Source of the DNA: an uncultured Bacteroidales bacterium
Lineage (GTDB): Bacteria > Bacteroidota > Bacteroidia > Bacteroidales > F082
Reading direction: 5' to 3'
Assembly (NCBI GenBank): GCA_947305795.1
Contig: CAMZEK010000027.1
Coordinates: forward strand, 1-35,898
Length of the DNA: 35,898 nucleotides
Within the stretch, counting starts at the first letter, position 1, and every line of letters begins with the position of its first letter. Under the pieces are notes generated by a model, which was given only the letters and a program-made list of their open reading frames with translations, was not told the origin of the DNA and made no database searches. A program made the position numbers and the translations under genes. Positions 7,142 through 15,118 of the stretch are shown here, in pieces.

Positions 7142-8350
7142 ATGGAAGGAAAGGCTAAAAAAATCGCAAAACCATACCTCTCATTGAGGCGCATGGCCAT
7201 TTTGTCGCTCGTCTTCAGCGGTGGCTTTCATGTTTTGTACATGCTGGCATTTTTCTTTGGCGAATCGTTGTTTGTTGGCTTTGAGAAGTCGCCATCCGAG
7301 CAAAGGTATGTCTCGCAAAGGATGTCTCCATCTTTATCCTCTGATACGCTTCAAATCGATGAGAATCAGGAATTTGGACTAGTTCATCAAAAAGCTCCAC
7401 GAGGCTTTGGCGACATGAAGGAAAATCCAAAGAAGTTCAGGTTTGACAAGATGTTAGTTCACATTTTCCTCAGTTTTGTGCTTGTTTTTGTGTTGTTTCT
7501 ATACAACCGTAAAATGATGGGCATTGACTTCTTGAAAAAGTGGCATGAAATCTTTTTTGTTATTTTAGGTTCCACGCTGATAACCACGGTATTAAGCATA
7601 TCTTTCTCCTATCTGGTTTTGGCCTTAGGTCCTCATAAGTTTGTCCCACCATTTCTGTTCAGTATCATTCGTGACTACCTTGTACGCGATTATTTTTTAA
7701 TGGCTGTTGTCATCATGTCATGCTACTTGATGCGTGCACTTTATCGTCAAAGGATGATAGCTGTTGAGAATGAGGAACTTAAAACGGAGAATATCCGTAC
7801 GCACTACGAAGCTTTGAAGAGCCAGCTCGACCCGCATTTCCTTTTCAATTCGATGAACACGTTGCAGTCACTCATCGAAATCGACGCGGAAAAGGCCACT
7901 GACTATGTGCAACAACTTTCATCGGTGCTGCGCTACACCTTGCAAAATAAGGAAGTGGTGGCCCTTGCCGACGAGATGAACTGCGTGGAGGCCTATTGCA
8001 GCATGATGCAAATTCGCTACGGCGACAATCTGGAGTTTGACTTCCAAATCGACAAGAAATACAACAAGGCCAAGGTGTTGCCATTATCGGTGCAAGGCTT
8101 GGTGGAAAACGCCATCAAGCATAACGTGATTTCTGCTAAACAACCACTTGTAATACAAATTGTTACCACCGAAAATGGCCAATTGGAAATCAGCAATGCC
8201 ATCCAGCCAAAAATCAAAGAGGAGGAAGACAGCGGCATCGGGTTGGCCAACCTTGCTGATCGTTATCGGCTGCAATGGAACAAGGAAGTGGAAATTCGCG
8301 ACGACGGAAAGTATTTCAGGGTCACCATTCCATTGATTGAAAAACAATAA
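7142..8350 (+). CDS. LytS-type sensor histidine kinase
   Basis: A 402-residue membrane kinase. Four hydrophobic segments are visible at about residues 18-46, 104-121, 136-163 and 183-201, with a periplasmic-looking loop between the first two. The His_kinase domain follows with SQLDPHFLFNSMN, where H232 is the phospho-acceptor, then an ATPase domain with N box (GLVENAIKHN) and a glycine motif (DSGIGLANL). This family phosphorylates LytTR-type response regulators, and one is encoded 10 bases downstream. Placement directly after the pump genes (21-base gap) suggests it senses the pump's substrate or envelope stress and controls the operon. That link is inferred from position only. Confidence 0.92.
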   Translation: MEGKAKKIAKPYLSLRRMAILSLVFSGGFHVLYMLAFFFGESLFVGFEKSPSEQRYVSQRMSPSLSSDTLQIDENQEFGLVHQKAPRGFGDMKENPKKFRFDKMLVHIFLSFVLVFVLFLYNRKMMGIDFLKKWHEIFFVILGSTLITTVLSISFSYLVLALGPHKFVPPFLFSIIRDYLVRDYFLMAVVIMSCYLMRALYRQRMIAVENEELKTENIRTHYEALKSQLDPHFLFNSMNTLQSLIEIDAEKATDYVQQLSSVLRYTLQNKEVVALADEMNCVEAYCSMMQIRYGDNLEFDFQIDKKYNKAKVLPLSVQGLVENAIKHNVISAKQPLVIQIVTTENGQLEISNAIQPKIKEEEDSGIGLANLADRYRLQWNKEVEIRDDGKYFRVTIPLIEKQ

Positions 8351-8360
8351 TCCATTATAC

Positions 8361-9110
8361 ATGAAAGCACTTATCATAGAAGACGAAGTATTGGCTGCCA
8401 AGGCTTTACAGAAGCTGCTTGGCGAAGTCAGCCCCGAGACAGAAGTGTTTGCCATACTCGAAACCATAGAGGAAAGTCTCGAATGGTTTGAAAACAACGA
8501 AATGCCCGACTTGATTTTTATGGACATCCATCTCGCTGACGGCTCTGCGTTCAATATCTTCGAGAAGGTCGAAATTACTTGTCCTATTATCTTCACCACA
8601 GCCTATGACGAATATGCGCTGAACGCCTTTGAGGTGAACAGTATTGACTACCTGCTGAAACCCATCAACAAGAAAGACTTGAAACGCGCTATGGGGAAAT
8701 ACAAGATGCTCACCACAAGCCGGAACCAACTCCAGAAATTCCTGACACAAATGGGAACGGAACGAAAAAAATACAAAAAGTACTTCCTGATGCCCGAACG
8801 TGATAAACTTATTCCATTGTCAATCAGTGATATATCATACTTTTACATCGATACCAAGTCGGTGAAGATGGTCACGTACGACCACAAGAACTATTACATG
8901 AATGTGACTTTGGACGACCTGATGGCCCAGATTGATCCTGAGTTTTTCTTCCGTGCCAACCGCCAGTTTATCGTGGCTCGCAACGCCATAAAAGACATCT
9001 CTATTTGGTTCGGCAATAAGATAGCCATCAACCTGAGTGTCGATGTTCCGGAAAGAATCATCGTTAGCAAGGCTAAAGTGAGCGAATTCAAGAACTGGTT
9101 TGTGGGCTGA
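8361..9110 (+). CDS. LytTR-family response regulator
   Basis: A 249-residue regulator. The N-terminal receiver domain has acidic pair E7/D8, phospho-acceptor D55 in LIFMDIHLADG, T79/T80 and K100 (DYLLKP). The C-terminal LytTR DNA-binding domain (about 145-245) contains the family pattern FFRANRQFIVARNAI. It acts as the transcription factor partner of the LytS-type kinase just upstream. The ATG at 8361 begins directly at the first receiver strand; the open frame eight codons upstream overlaps the end of the kinase gene and is not needed. It is the last gene of the efflux operon; a weak stem (AATGC/GCATT, 9112-9131) follows. Confidence 0.93.
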   Translation: MKALIIEDEVLAAKALQKLLGEVSPETEVFAILETIEESLEWFENNEMPDLIFMDIHLADGSAFNIFEKVEITCPIIFTTAYDEYALNAFEVNSIDYLLKPINKKDLKRAMGKYKMLTTSRNQLQKFLTQMGTERKKYKKYFLMPERDKLIPLSISDISYFYIDTKSVKMVTYDHKNYYMNVTLDDLMAQIDPEFFFRANRQFIVARNAIKDISIWFGNKIAINLSVDVPERIIVSKAKVSEFKNWFVG

Positions 9111-9231
9111 AAATGCGTTTTTTGGAGCATTAAGTACTTTTGGTTTTTGTTGTAAATAATTGATAATTTGTTTGTTAAGATAGCGAATAAAAAAAATTTC
9201 CTAAAAATGTCGATGGAACAGAAAAAGTATG

Positions 9232-9239
9232 TAATTTTG
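9232..9239 (+). promoter_or_regulatory. -7 box for tRNA-Lys
   Basis: TAATTTTG matches TAnnTTTG and ends 14 bases before the tRNA, placing the transcript start a few bases upstream of the mature 5' end. The AT-rich stretch 9111-9231 holds no gene. Confidence 0.7.
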
Positions 9240-9253
9240 CGGCCGAAAATGAT

Positions 9254-9329
9254 GCTTCCGTAGCTCAGTTGGTAGAGCACCTGACTCTTAATCAGGGTGT
9301 CCAGGGTTCGATCCCCTGCGGGAGTACCA
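9254..9329 (+). tRNA. tRNA-Lys(CTT)
   Basis: A complete 76-base cloverleaf: acceptor GCTTCCG pairing with CGGGAGT (G-T wobble at the end pair), D arm GCTC..GAGC, anticodon arm CCTGA-CTCTTAA-TCAGG with anticodon CTT, T arm CAGGG-TTCGATC-CCCTG, and an encoded CCA end. It reads lysine codon AAG. Confidence 0.97.
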
Positions 9330-9336
9330 AGAATTT

Positions 9337-9380
9337 AAATCCCTAACTTGAAAATCAACGAGTTAGGGATTTTCTTTTTT
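9337..9380 (+). terminator. Rho-independent terminator of tRNA-Lys
   Basis: A perfect 12-bp stem (AAATCCCTAACT / AGTTAGGGATTT) with a 12-base loop is followed by TTCTTTTTT. It lies directly after the tRNA CCA end. Confidence 0.9.
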
Positions 9381-9393
9381 CCTCAATCCCACT

Positions 9394-9415
9394 CCCGTGT
9401 CAACCCCGTGTCAAC
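9394..9415. repeat. 11-bp tandem repeat CCCGTGTCAAC x2
   Basis: Two perfect adjacent copies of CCCGTGTCAAC occur between the tRNA-Lys terminator and apbE. No gene is visible in this gap. Confidence 0.75.
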
Positions 9416-9421
9416 GGATTC

Positions 9422-9450
9422 GGTAGAAAGTTTTTGCAAAGTTTTCTACC
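9422..9450 (-). terminator. Possible stem-loop at end of apbE transcript
   Basis: GGTAGAAA (9422-9429) pairs with TTTCTACC (9443-9450) in the gap downstream of apbE. There is no T run on the minus strand, so termination is only a guess. Confidence 0.35.
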
Positions 9451-9474
9451 AAAGCAGTGATGAAAAAGTCTCTT

Positions 9475-10467
9475 TCATTCCAATACCAATGCCTTAAAAC
9501 CCGCCGTAGCGAAGGTTCCCAATTCGTCATGCTCGTTGACAAAAATGTAATAAGCTTCCACGCCATCCATGCTTTCTATGAGCGGCAGCGATTTCTCCAT
9601 GCCCATCACCATGCAGATAGAGGCGAGGGCGTCGGCCCAGACGGAATTTTCGGCCAATACGGTCACACTGAGTACGTTATGCTCCACAGGATAGCCTGTC
9701 TTAGGGTCGATGCAGTGGGAATAGCGCTTGCCGTTGCGCTCTACATATTTTCTAGTGCTGCCCGAGGTAACCAAACCCTTGTCACGCAAGGCGATACGGG
9801 TCTGCACGATGCGTTCTGAGTCCCAATTCTCGGCGGGCTTTTCAATGCCTACAATCCATGGCTGGCCGTTGGGTTTGCCGCCTCGTGCCATGATTTCGCC
9901 GCCCGTGTCGACCAAGAAACTCTTAATGCCGCGACTCTCCAAAAACTTGGCTATCAAATCCGAAGTGTAGCCTTGTGCTATGGCGTTGAAATCCAGTTTC
10001 ATGTCAGGGGCTCCCTTGACAACTTTTCCATCCTCGATACGGATGTTGCGGTAATCGACCAAGTGTTTGAGGCTGTCGATGAGTTGGGGTGTAATGCTGT
10101 CGCCGGTTTTGTAGCTAAAACCCCAAGCTGCCACGATGGGAGAGATGGTCGGGTCGAAATAGCCGTCAGACAAAACAGCGGCTTCTTGCGCAATGTTGAA
10201 GTTGTCGATGAAAATACTGTCGATCGTAACCTTCTCATTTCGATTGATTTTCGAGATGATGGAACTATCCACCCAAAGATTGACCGACATATCCACAGCA
10301 TGGAAAATTGAGTCGATTTCACGTTGAAAACTGCGGTTTTGCTCATCAAAATAAGTGATGGCATAATAGGAACCTTGAGCCAGACCTTGTAGGACGATTT
10401 TTTGTGGCTGTTTTCCGCATGAAGCAAGAAACGTCAAACAAATCATCAACAAGAAAACCCTTCTCAT
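9475..10467 (-). CDS. apbE: ApbE-type FAD:protein FMN transferase (lipoprotein)
   Basis: A 330-residue ApbE-family protein. The N-terminal lipoprotein signal ends at a lipobox LASC (C17), placing the protein on the periplasmic side of a membrane. Family motifs are present: LDFNAIAQGYTSDLIA, the FAD-binding segment LVDTGGEIMARG, SHCIDPKTGYPV, and VWADALASICMVMG with the Mg-binding aspartate. The enzyme attaches FMN covalently to threonines of periplasmic or membrane proteins such as Na+-NQR and RNF subunits; no such target gene is in this window. It lies 29 bases after the DUF5686 gene on the same strand and is probably the last gene of the ftsB-DUF5686-apbE unit. Confidence 0.94.
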   Translation of the reverse strand: MRRVFLLMICLTFLASCGKQPQKIVLQGLAQGSYYAITYFDEQNRSFQREIDSIFHAVDMSVNLWVDSSIISKINRNEKVTIDSIFIDNFNIAQEAAVLSDGYFDPTISPIVAAWGFSYKTGDSITPQLIDSLKHLVDYRNIRIEDGKVVKGAPDMKLDFNAIAQGYTSDLIAKFLESRGIKSFLVDTGGEIMARGGKPNGQPWIVGIEKPAENWDSERIVQTRIALRDKGLVTSGSTRKYVERNGKRYSHCIDPKTGYPVEHNVLSVTVLAENSVWADALASICMVMGMEKSLPLIESMDGVEAYYIFVNEHDELGTFATAGFKALVLE

Positions 10468-10496
10468 AATAGTGACTTTTAACTTCTAATTTCCAA

Positions 10497-12926
10497 CTAC
10501 AAATCAAAAGTGATGCTCATCTTGAAAGCGAAGTTATCCCAAACCTTGTCGAAGGCATAAGGACCGTACCGATAAAAAGCACCCAAGCCCATTTTAACCC
10601 ACATCACATTGAGCAGCCCTTTCACTATGAAACCGCTTTCGAAGAAGCCTTTGTTCATCGTTTTGAGATTCAGTTCGCTGAGACTTTCGCGATGACGCAT
10701 GTCGCCCCAGCCGATATTGGTGGCGAGAGTGAGTTCGGGCTTGAACCACTTCGAGTTGGTCTTCCATAGCATCCCGCTAAAATTGTGGCTCAAGTAGAGG
10801 GCCACGAAACGGTCACAGAAAAACTCATCCTCACGCATGGTACTGAAACTACCCGGCGAATAAAGACCAAAAGGCTCGTAAGAGCCCAAGATGTTGAACG
10901 TCTCCATGATAGGGCAGCTTTGGGTGGCATAGCCTGCCTGCAACAGCACTTTAGAGACTCCCATGTAATGCGTGTAGAAATTTTGCGATGCCTCAAGCTT
11001 GATGCGATCAAATTCGTAAGTGCTGCCGAAAATGTTCGGGAATGAATGCATATATGACAGCCAAACAACAGGGTAAATTGTGCCAAGCGATTGAATGCCA
11101 TCAGGTTTGCTCAAAAACTTTTCCTTGTAGGCAAAGCGCAACTTGACTTCGGCAGTGGCGAAACGGGTGGCAGGAAGGCTGTCGAACGGTGGCATGAGGT
11201 AGCGTTTCTCAGCACCGCTGAGATTGAGGAACAGCTTGAAATGCTGAGCTGTACGGGTGCTGAAGCTGGCTGAGAGGCGGTTGCTCCGCACATTCACATT
11301 TTCATAGAATCCATATTTGTAGTCGTTCTCCGTGAGCAAACCGTAATGCTCTTGCAAAAAGAACTCGCCCAAAGCTTCCGACATGTGGCTGTACTTTACG
11401 TCCAATTCCATTTGTTTTTGCCTGTCAATCAGCCATTTGATTCCGCCTCCGTAATCAAAATCTTTCATTTTGGTCCAATAGCCGAAGAAACCATGAATGC
11501 GAATGTGACGCGACAAGCGGTCGTTGGTTATGAGGCCAAGGCCAAAGCGCCAACCTCGGCTTCTGGATAGTTTGAGGATTTCGTTGAGGTCTAGATTGAC
11601 GGGGCCGATGGGAATGGCGTCTTCGTTCATCAGTTTATCGGTGAAACCGAGCACGCGGTCGAAAATGTTGGTGCCTTGAGTGAGGGAATCAACAAGAATG
11701 TAAGTGGCTCTGATTCTTTCGGTTAATGAATCAATGCGGTGGCCGTTCCAAAATGTTTCATCGCGGTAGGCGGCGATAGGGTCAACTACGATTTCCAAGT
11801 CGGAAAAGCGTTGTTTGCTGAGGTCGGGATTGATTTCGATGTCGGTGAGATAGCTCTTTCCAATGGCAACAGAAGGGAAGGAGTTGCCATCAATGTCGAA
11901 AGTGATACCAGGAAAGCGTAAATTGGTATTCAGTTGTTTCGGAAACCATTGGTTCCCAATTTTTTGGTAAAGCTGTTGGATGTTGGCCGTGTAAACGCCG
12001 CCGGTTTCGTTAGGTGAGGCCTTCACACTCTGCAAGGCCCAACCGTCGCTGTTGACGGTCATCGTGCCGCGCAGTCCGTTGAAGGTGCTGCCGCGCATCG
12101 GATGGAATGAAATCACGTAAAGCGAGTCGCCTTGCCCTATCGGACTGATAGACTCTAAAGTAAAGAAATAGTGACGTTTACTATCTCGGCTGATGGGATT
12201 CACGTAGTTGGTGCCAGTGATGTTGATGCTCTCATCGTAAAAACTGATGCTCTGCATGCTGTTGACCAAATAGATGAAGGTGGGATCTTTCATGCCAGCA
12301 ACCTTAGTGCCAAGTACTTTTTGCAGTTTGCGGTCGGGAGCTTTGAAAAGCACTTCAGAGGCGGTTTCCATCACCATCAAGTCGCTCTTTTTCAGGATAT
12401 TGTCAAACATCTGCAAGGTGCCTCCACCGCCTGTTTCTATCATGGCCTTACCAAAGTCACTACTGTCGATGGTGAGCACCATTTGGTCATAAATCTTGTA
12501 TCGGTAGCTGTCCAACGAGTTGGGATTGTTGGCCTTGCGATGGGCTAGTAGGCTGTCGATGATGCGGTGGGCAGGATTCTCACCTGCTTCGATGGTCACT
12601 TCTTGCAATTCGAAGATGACAGGTTTCAAAGCAATGTTGCATTTTTTTGCATCAGGTTGGATGTCAACCTCTTTTGTCTCATAGCCAAGGCAAGAGAACT
12701 TGATTTTTTGAATGGGTTCTGAAGCGGTGACTTCGTATTTTCCGTCGATGTCGCTCATCGTGCCCGTCAGACCATCATTGACGATTATGTTGACAAAAGC
12801 CAATGGTTGTCGGTTTTGTGCATCGGTGATTCTGCCGTTGATGACGTGGTTTTGCGCAAAAAGAGTTCGCTCTGGCAAAACAAACAGCAAAAAAAGGAAG
12901 AAAAGTATGCCAATTCTCGACTTCAT
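10497..12926 (-). CDS. DUF5686 / carboxypeptidase-regulatory-like outer-membrane protein
   Basis: An 809-residue protein with a signal peptide (residues 1-25), then a CarboxypepD_reg-like beta-sandwich (about 27-100, VINGRITDAQNRQPLAFVNI and the KFSCLGYETKEVDI strand) as found at the N-terminus of SusC/TonB-type proteins. The remaining roughly 700 residues match my recollection of the DUF5686 family, with alternating aromatic beta strands in the C-terminal third and a final FKMSITFDL strand typical of an outer-membrane beta-barrel. There is no TonB plug. The function of the family is unknown. Its ATG overlaps the ftsB-like stop codon by four bases (ATGA), so translation is coupled. Confidence 0.85.
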   Translation of the reverse strand: MKSRIGILFFLFLLFVLPERTLFAQNHVINGRITDAQNRQPLAFVNIIVNDGLTGTMSDIDGKYEVTASEPIQKIKFSCLGYETKEVDIQPDAKKCNIALKPVIFELQEVTIEAGENPAHRIIDSLLAHRKANNPNSLDSYRYKIYDQMVLTIDSSDFGKAMIETGGGGTLQMFDNILKKSDLMVMETASEVLFKAPDRKLQKVLGTKVAGMKDPTFIYLVNSMQSISFYDESINITGTNYVNPISRDSKRHYFFTLESISPIGQGDSLYVISFHPMRGSTFNGLRGTMTVNSDGWALQSVKASPNETGGVYTANIQQLYQKIGNQWFPKQLNTNLRFPGITFDIDGNSFPSVAIGKSYLTDIEINPDLSKQRFSDLEIVVDPIAAYRDETFWNGHRIDSLTERIRATYILVDSLTQGTNIFDRVLGFTDKLMNEDAIPIGPVNLDLNEILKLSRSRGWRFGLGLITNDRLSRHIRIHGFFGYWTKMKDFDYGGGIKWLIDRQKQMELDVKYSHMSEALGEFFLQEHYGLLTENDYKYGFYENVNVRSNRLSASFSTRTAQHFKLFLNLSGAEKRYLMPPFDSLPATRFATAEVKLRFAYKEKFLSKPDGIQSLGTIYPVVWLSYMHSFPNIFGSTYEFDRIKLEASQNFYTHYMGVSKVLLQAGYATQSCPIMETFNILGSYEPFGLYSPGSFSTMREDEFFCDRFVALYLSHNFSGMLWKTNSKWFKPELTLATNIGWGDMRHRESLSELNLKTMNKGFFESGFIVKGLLNVMWVKMGLGAFYRYGPYAFDKVWDNFAFKMSITFDL

Positions 12927-13219
12927 TCTTGAGTCTCAATTAGATAAAGGACTTCGTTGTCGCGTTTCATCATGTATTGTTCACGGGCAACCCGTTCCAT
13001 GGTGGCAGTGTCGTTTTCTAAGCGGTCGAGTAAGTCTTTGCTTTTTGAAATCTCTTTTTTGTAAAACTCAATCTGCTGTTTTTGGTCGTTCAGTGCGCGT
13101 CGAAGTCTGATTTGCTCGAAGAGGTTGAACTGGTCGATGAGTAGGAATAGCACCAGAAAGATAATCGTGGCGTAGATATAGCGGTTATTGAGCTTACGGA
13201 GAATCTGTCTGAATGTCAT
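12923..13219 (-). CDS. FtsB/DivIC-family septum formation initiator
   Basis: A 98-residue bitopic membrane protein. A short cytoplasmic N-terminus is followed by one membrane helix (about residues 15-33, YIYATIIFLVLFLLIDQF) and a coiled coil (NDQKQQIEFYKKEISKSKD), then the family segment MERVAREQYMMKRDNEVLYLI. FtsB/DivIC proteins join FtsL and FtsQ/DivIB in the divisome. The ATG at 13219 was chosen over an in-frame TTG eight codons upstream, because the TTG lies inside the promoter box. It is the first gene of a unit with the DUF5686 gene, whose start overlaps its stop. Confidence 0.88.
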   Translation of the reverse strand: MTFRQILRKLNNRYIYATIIFLVLFLLIDQFNLFEQIRLRRALNDQKQQIEFYKKEISKSKDLLDRLENDTATMERVAREQYMMKRDNEVLYLIETQE

Positions 13220-13240
13220 GGCGGATATTTTTTCAGTTTG

Positions 13241-13248
13241 CAAAATTA
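13241..13248 (-). promoter_or_regulatory. -7 box for ftsB-like gene
   Basis: The minus strand reads TAATTTTG, a full TAnnTTTG match, 22 bases before the ATG at 13219. It sits back to back with the ridA box at 13259-13266. Confidence 0.7.
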
Positions 13249-13258
13249 GTATTTTTCT

Positions 13259-13266
13259 TATTTTTG
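13259..13266 (+). promoter_or_regulatory. -7 box for ridA
   Basis: TATTTTTG matches TAnnTTTG, leaving a leader of about 45 bases before the ATG at 13318. The two divergent boxes are only 10 bases apart, so the promoters overlap. Confidence 0.7.
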
Positions 13267-13317
13267 CGCTCGGAATCGCATTAAATTTATCAATAATAAC
13301 TCAATAAACTCATCAAC

Positions 13318-13692
13318 ATGAAAAAAGCTATCGCAACAAACAAGGCTCCAGGTGCCATCGGGCCTTACAGTCAAGCCATCGAAGCTAACGGAATGGTCTT
13401 CATTTCGGGTCAACTACCCATCAATCCTGAAACGGGTGTCATGCCTGAGGGCGTAACGGCACAAACCGAACAGAGCATGAAAAACCTTGAGGCCATCCTC
13501 AACGAGGCGGGTTGTACTTTCGACAATGTGGTAAAATCAACCTGCTATCTTGCTGATATGAGCTACTTTGGCGAGATGAATACGGTCTATGCCAAGTATT
13601 TCAAGAGTGACTGCCCTGCCCGCGCTGCCTTTGCCGTGAAGGAACTGCCCAAAAAGGCTTTGGTCGAAATCGAAATGATTGCCGCGAAATGA
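13318..13692 (+). CDS. ridA: RidA-family enamine/imine deaminase
   Basis: A 124-residue protein of the YjgF/YER057c/UK114 family. It hydrolyses reactive enamine and imine intermediates released by PLP enzymes. Recognisable segments are APGAIGPYSQAIEANGMVF near the N-terminus, ISGQLPINPETG, and the C-terminal CPARAAFAVKELP with the conserved substrate-binding arginine. Length and start fit the family exactly. Its stop codon overlaps the ATG of the dehydrogenase gene (ATGA), so both are translated from one transcript. Confidence 0.96.
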   Translation: MKKAIATNKAPGAIGPYSQAIEANGMVFISGQLPINPETGVMPEGVTAQTEQSMKNLEAILNEAGCTFDNVVKSTCYLADMSYFGEMNTVYAKYFKSDCPARAAFAVKELPKKALVEIEMIAAK

Positions 13693-14609
13693 AAATCGTC
13701 TTTTTGGAACCGCTCGGACTGAAAGTCCAGCAAATCGAGACGGCTTGTGAAGGCCTGAAAAGGGCTGGTCATGAGGTGATTATCTATCCAGACCGCAACG
13801 AGAACCTTGACGAATTGAAACGCCGTGCTGAGGGCGCGGAGGTCATCATCGAGAGCAATATCCCATTGCGCAAGGACTTTTTGGACGCTTGCCCCAACCT
13901 GAAAATGCTTTCTATCGCGTTTACGGGTTTGGACCACATCGACATGGAGGAATGCCAGCGTCGCGGCATCGTAGTGAAGAATGCAGCGGGCTACAGCACC
14001 GAGGCCGTGGCCGAGTTAGCCATCGCACTTATGATTGATTTGTATCGCAAAGTGATTGAAAACGACACGATTACGCGACAATGCAATCGCAAGGGCATCA
14101 TGCCTGGACGCGAAATCGGGGGTAAGACCATCGGCATCATCGGCATGGGCAACATCGGGCAGCGTGTGGCTCAGTTGGCGAACGCCTTCGGCTGCAAGGT
14201 GCTGGCCTGGAACCGTACCCCAAAGCAAGTCGAGGGCGTGACTTTCGTTGACAAGGAAACTTTGTTGAAAAAATCCGACATCGTCACTTTGCATATCGCA
14301 CTCAACGTTGAGACGCGCGATTTCATCACGGAGAAGGATTTCGCCATGATGAAGCCGACTTCCTTATTAATTAATACGGCTCGTGGTCCTGTCGTGAACG
14401 AGATGGCTTTGGCCAATGCTTTGAAACAAGGTCGGATTGCAGGTGCCGCCACCGATGTCTACGGCATGGAACCGCCGCTGAAACAGGATAATCCGTTATT
14501 TGGTGCACCGAATCTCATAATGCTCCCGCATATCGGTTTTGCCACCGAGGAGGCGTTCCTGTTGCGTTTGGGTATCGTTGTGGACAATGTAGAAAAATTC
14601 GTGGCCTAA
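13689..14609 (+). CDS. D-isomer-specific 2-hydroxyacid dehydrogenase
   Basis: A 306-residue NAD(P)-dependent dehydrogenase that interconverts 2-keto acids and D-2-hydroxy acids. The nucleotide fold is marked by GKTIGIIGMGNIGQRV (glycines in GMGNIG, 152-157). The catalytic triad is R232 (NTARGPVVNE), E261 (ATDVYGMEPP) and H281 (LPHIGFATEE). The shortened family length suggests a compact member, perhaps acting on glyoxylate, phosphoglycerate or a branched keto acid; the substrate cannot be read. Coupling to ridA hints that the two act in amino-acid or keto-acid metabolism, which is inference. Confidence 0.92.
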   Translation: MKIVFLEPLGLKVQQIETACEGLKRAGHEVIIYPDRNENLDELKRRAEGAEVIIESNIPLRKDFLDACPNLKMLSIAFTGLDHIDMEECQRRGIVVKNAAGYSTEAVAELAIALMIDLYRKVIENDTITRQCNRKGIMPGREIGGKTIGIIGMGNIGQRVAQLANAFGCKVLAWNRTPKQVEGVTFVDKETLLKKSDIVTLHIALNVETRDFITEKDFAMMKPTSLLINTARGPVVNEMALANALKQGRIAGAATDVYGMEPPLKQDNPLFGAPNLIMLPHIGFATEEAFLLRLGIVVDNVEKFVA

Positions 14610-14623
14610 GACCACGAATTTTT
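14593..14623. terminator. Bidirectional terminator between convergent genes
   Basis: A perfect 12-bp stem AAAAATTCGTGG / CCACGAATTTTT with a 7-base loop spans the dehydrogenase stop codon and reaches the first base of the SPOR gene's stop codon. Poly-A and poly-T flanks serve both directions. Confidence 0.85.
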
Positions 14624-15027
14624 CAATTTATTTTTGGCCTGTAAATCATATCCGCCGTGACGAAAGCCTCCTTGAATTTTGGCTTGATGCGGCGTAGGCA
14701 TTTCTCGGCTTCTACGCGGTTGCGAAAATCGCCAGCACGCAGGCGGAAATACGGTTCCGAATAGGTCAGATAAATCGGAATGTCAGGGAAGGCGTTCTGG
14801 AATTGGCGTTTTACCTGCTCGGCATGTTTTAGTGCTTCGTTACCGATTTCCATGAAAATGTGGATGCGGTAGCCGCTGAACGAGCTGTCGAGGTCATAAA
14901 GCCGACGTTGCTTCGCAATGAGGCTTTCGATGCGGCTGTCTTGTTTAACATTCAGTGAACCAGAACTTTGTGCTATGGCAAGTGTAGTCAAAGTCAACAA
15001 TATTGAGAGGCAGATGATGCGTTTCAT
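14623..15027 (-). CDS. Secreted SPOR-like domain protein
   Basis: A 134-residue protein with a signal peptide (residues 1-19, cut after TLAIA). The mature part contains a sporulation-related-repeat-like fold: SGYRIHIFMEIGNEALKHA, the central YLTYSEPYFRLRAGDFRN strand-turn segment, and EAFVTADMIYRP at the end. SPOR domains bind denuded glycan strands of peptidoglycan at division sites. This short form, SPOR alone after a signal peptide, is common in Bacteroidales. The stop codon is shared with a bidirectional terminator. Transcription comes from its own promoter, divergent from ruvB. Confidence 0.82.
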   Translation of the reverse strand: MKRIICLSILLTLTTLAIAQSSGSLNVKQDSRIESLIAKQRRLYDLDSSFSGYRIHIFMEIGNEALKHAEQVKRQFQNAFPDIPIYLTYSEPYFRLRAGDFRNRVEAEKCLRRIKPKFKEAFVTADMIYRPKIN

Positions 15028-15047
15028 GATGTTTTCCTTTTAGGCTG

Positions 15048-15055
15048 CAAAGATA
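15048..15055 (-). promoter_or_regulatory. -7 box for SPOR gene
   Basis: The minus strand reads TATCTTTG in context TATCTTTGCAGCC, a full consensus match, 20 bases before the ATG. An ATTG lies about 19 bases upstream. Confidence 0.7.
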
Positions 15056-15093
15056 CATTTTTTTGACAACATTCCAATTTCCGCCGAAAGTTG

Positions 15094-15101
15094 TATCTTT
15101 G
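15094..15101 (+). promoter_or_regulatory. -7 box for ruvB
   Basis: TATCTTTG matches TAnnTTTG and ends 17 bases before the ruvB ATG, giving a leader of roughly 11 bases. Confidence 0.7.
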
Positions 15102-15118
15102 TGCCGTAAAACAAACCT

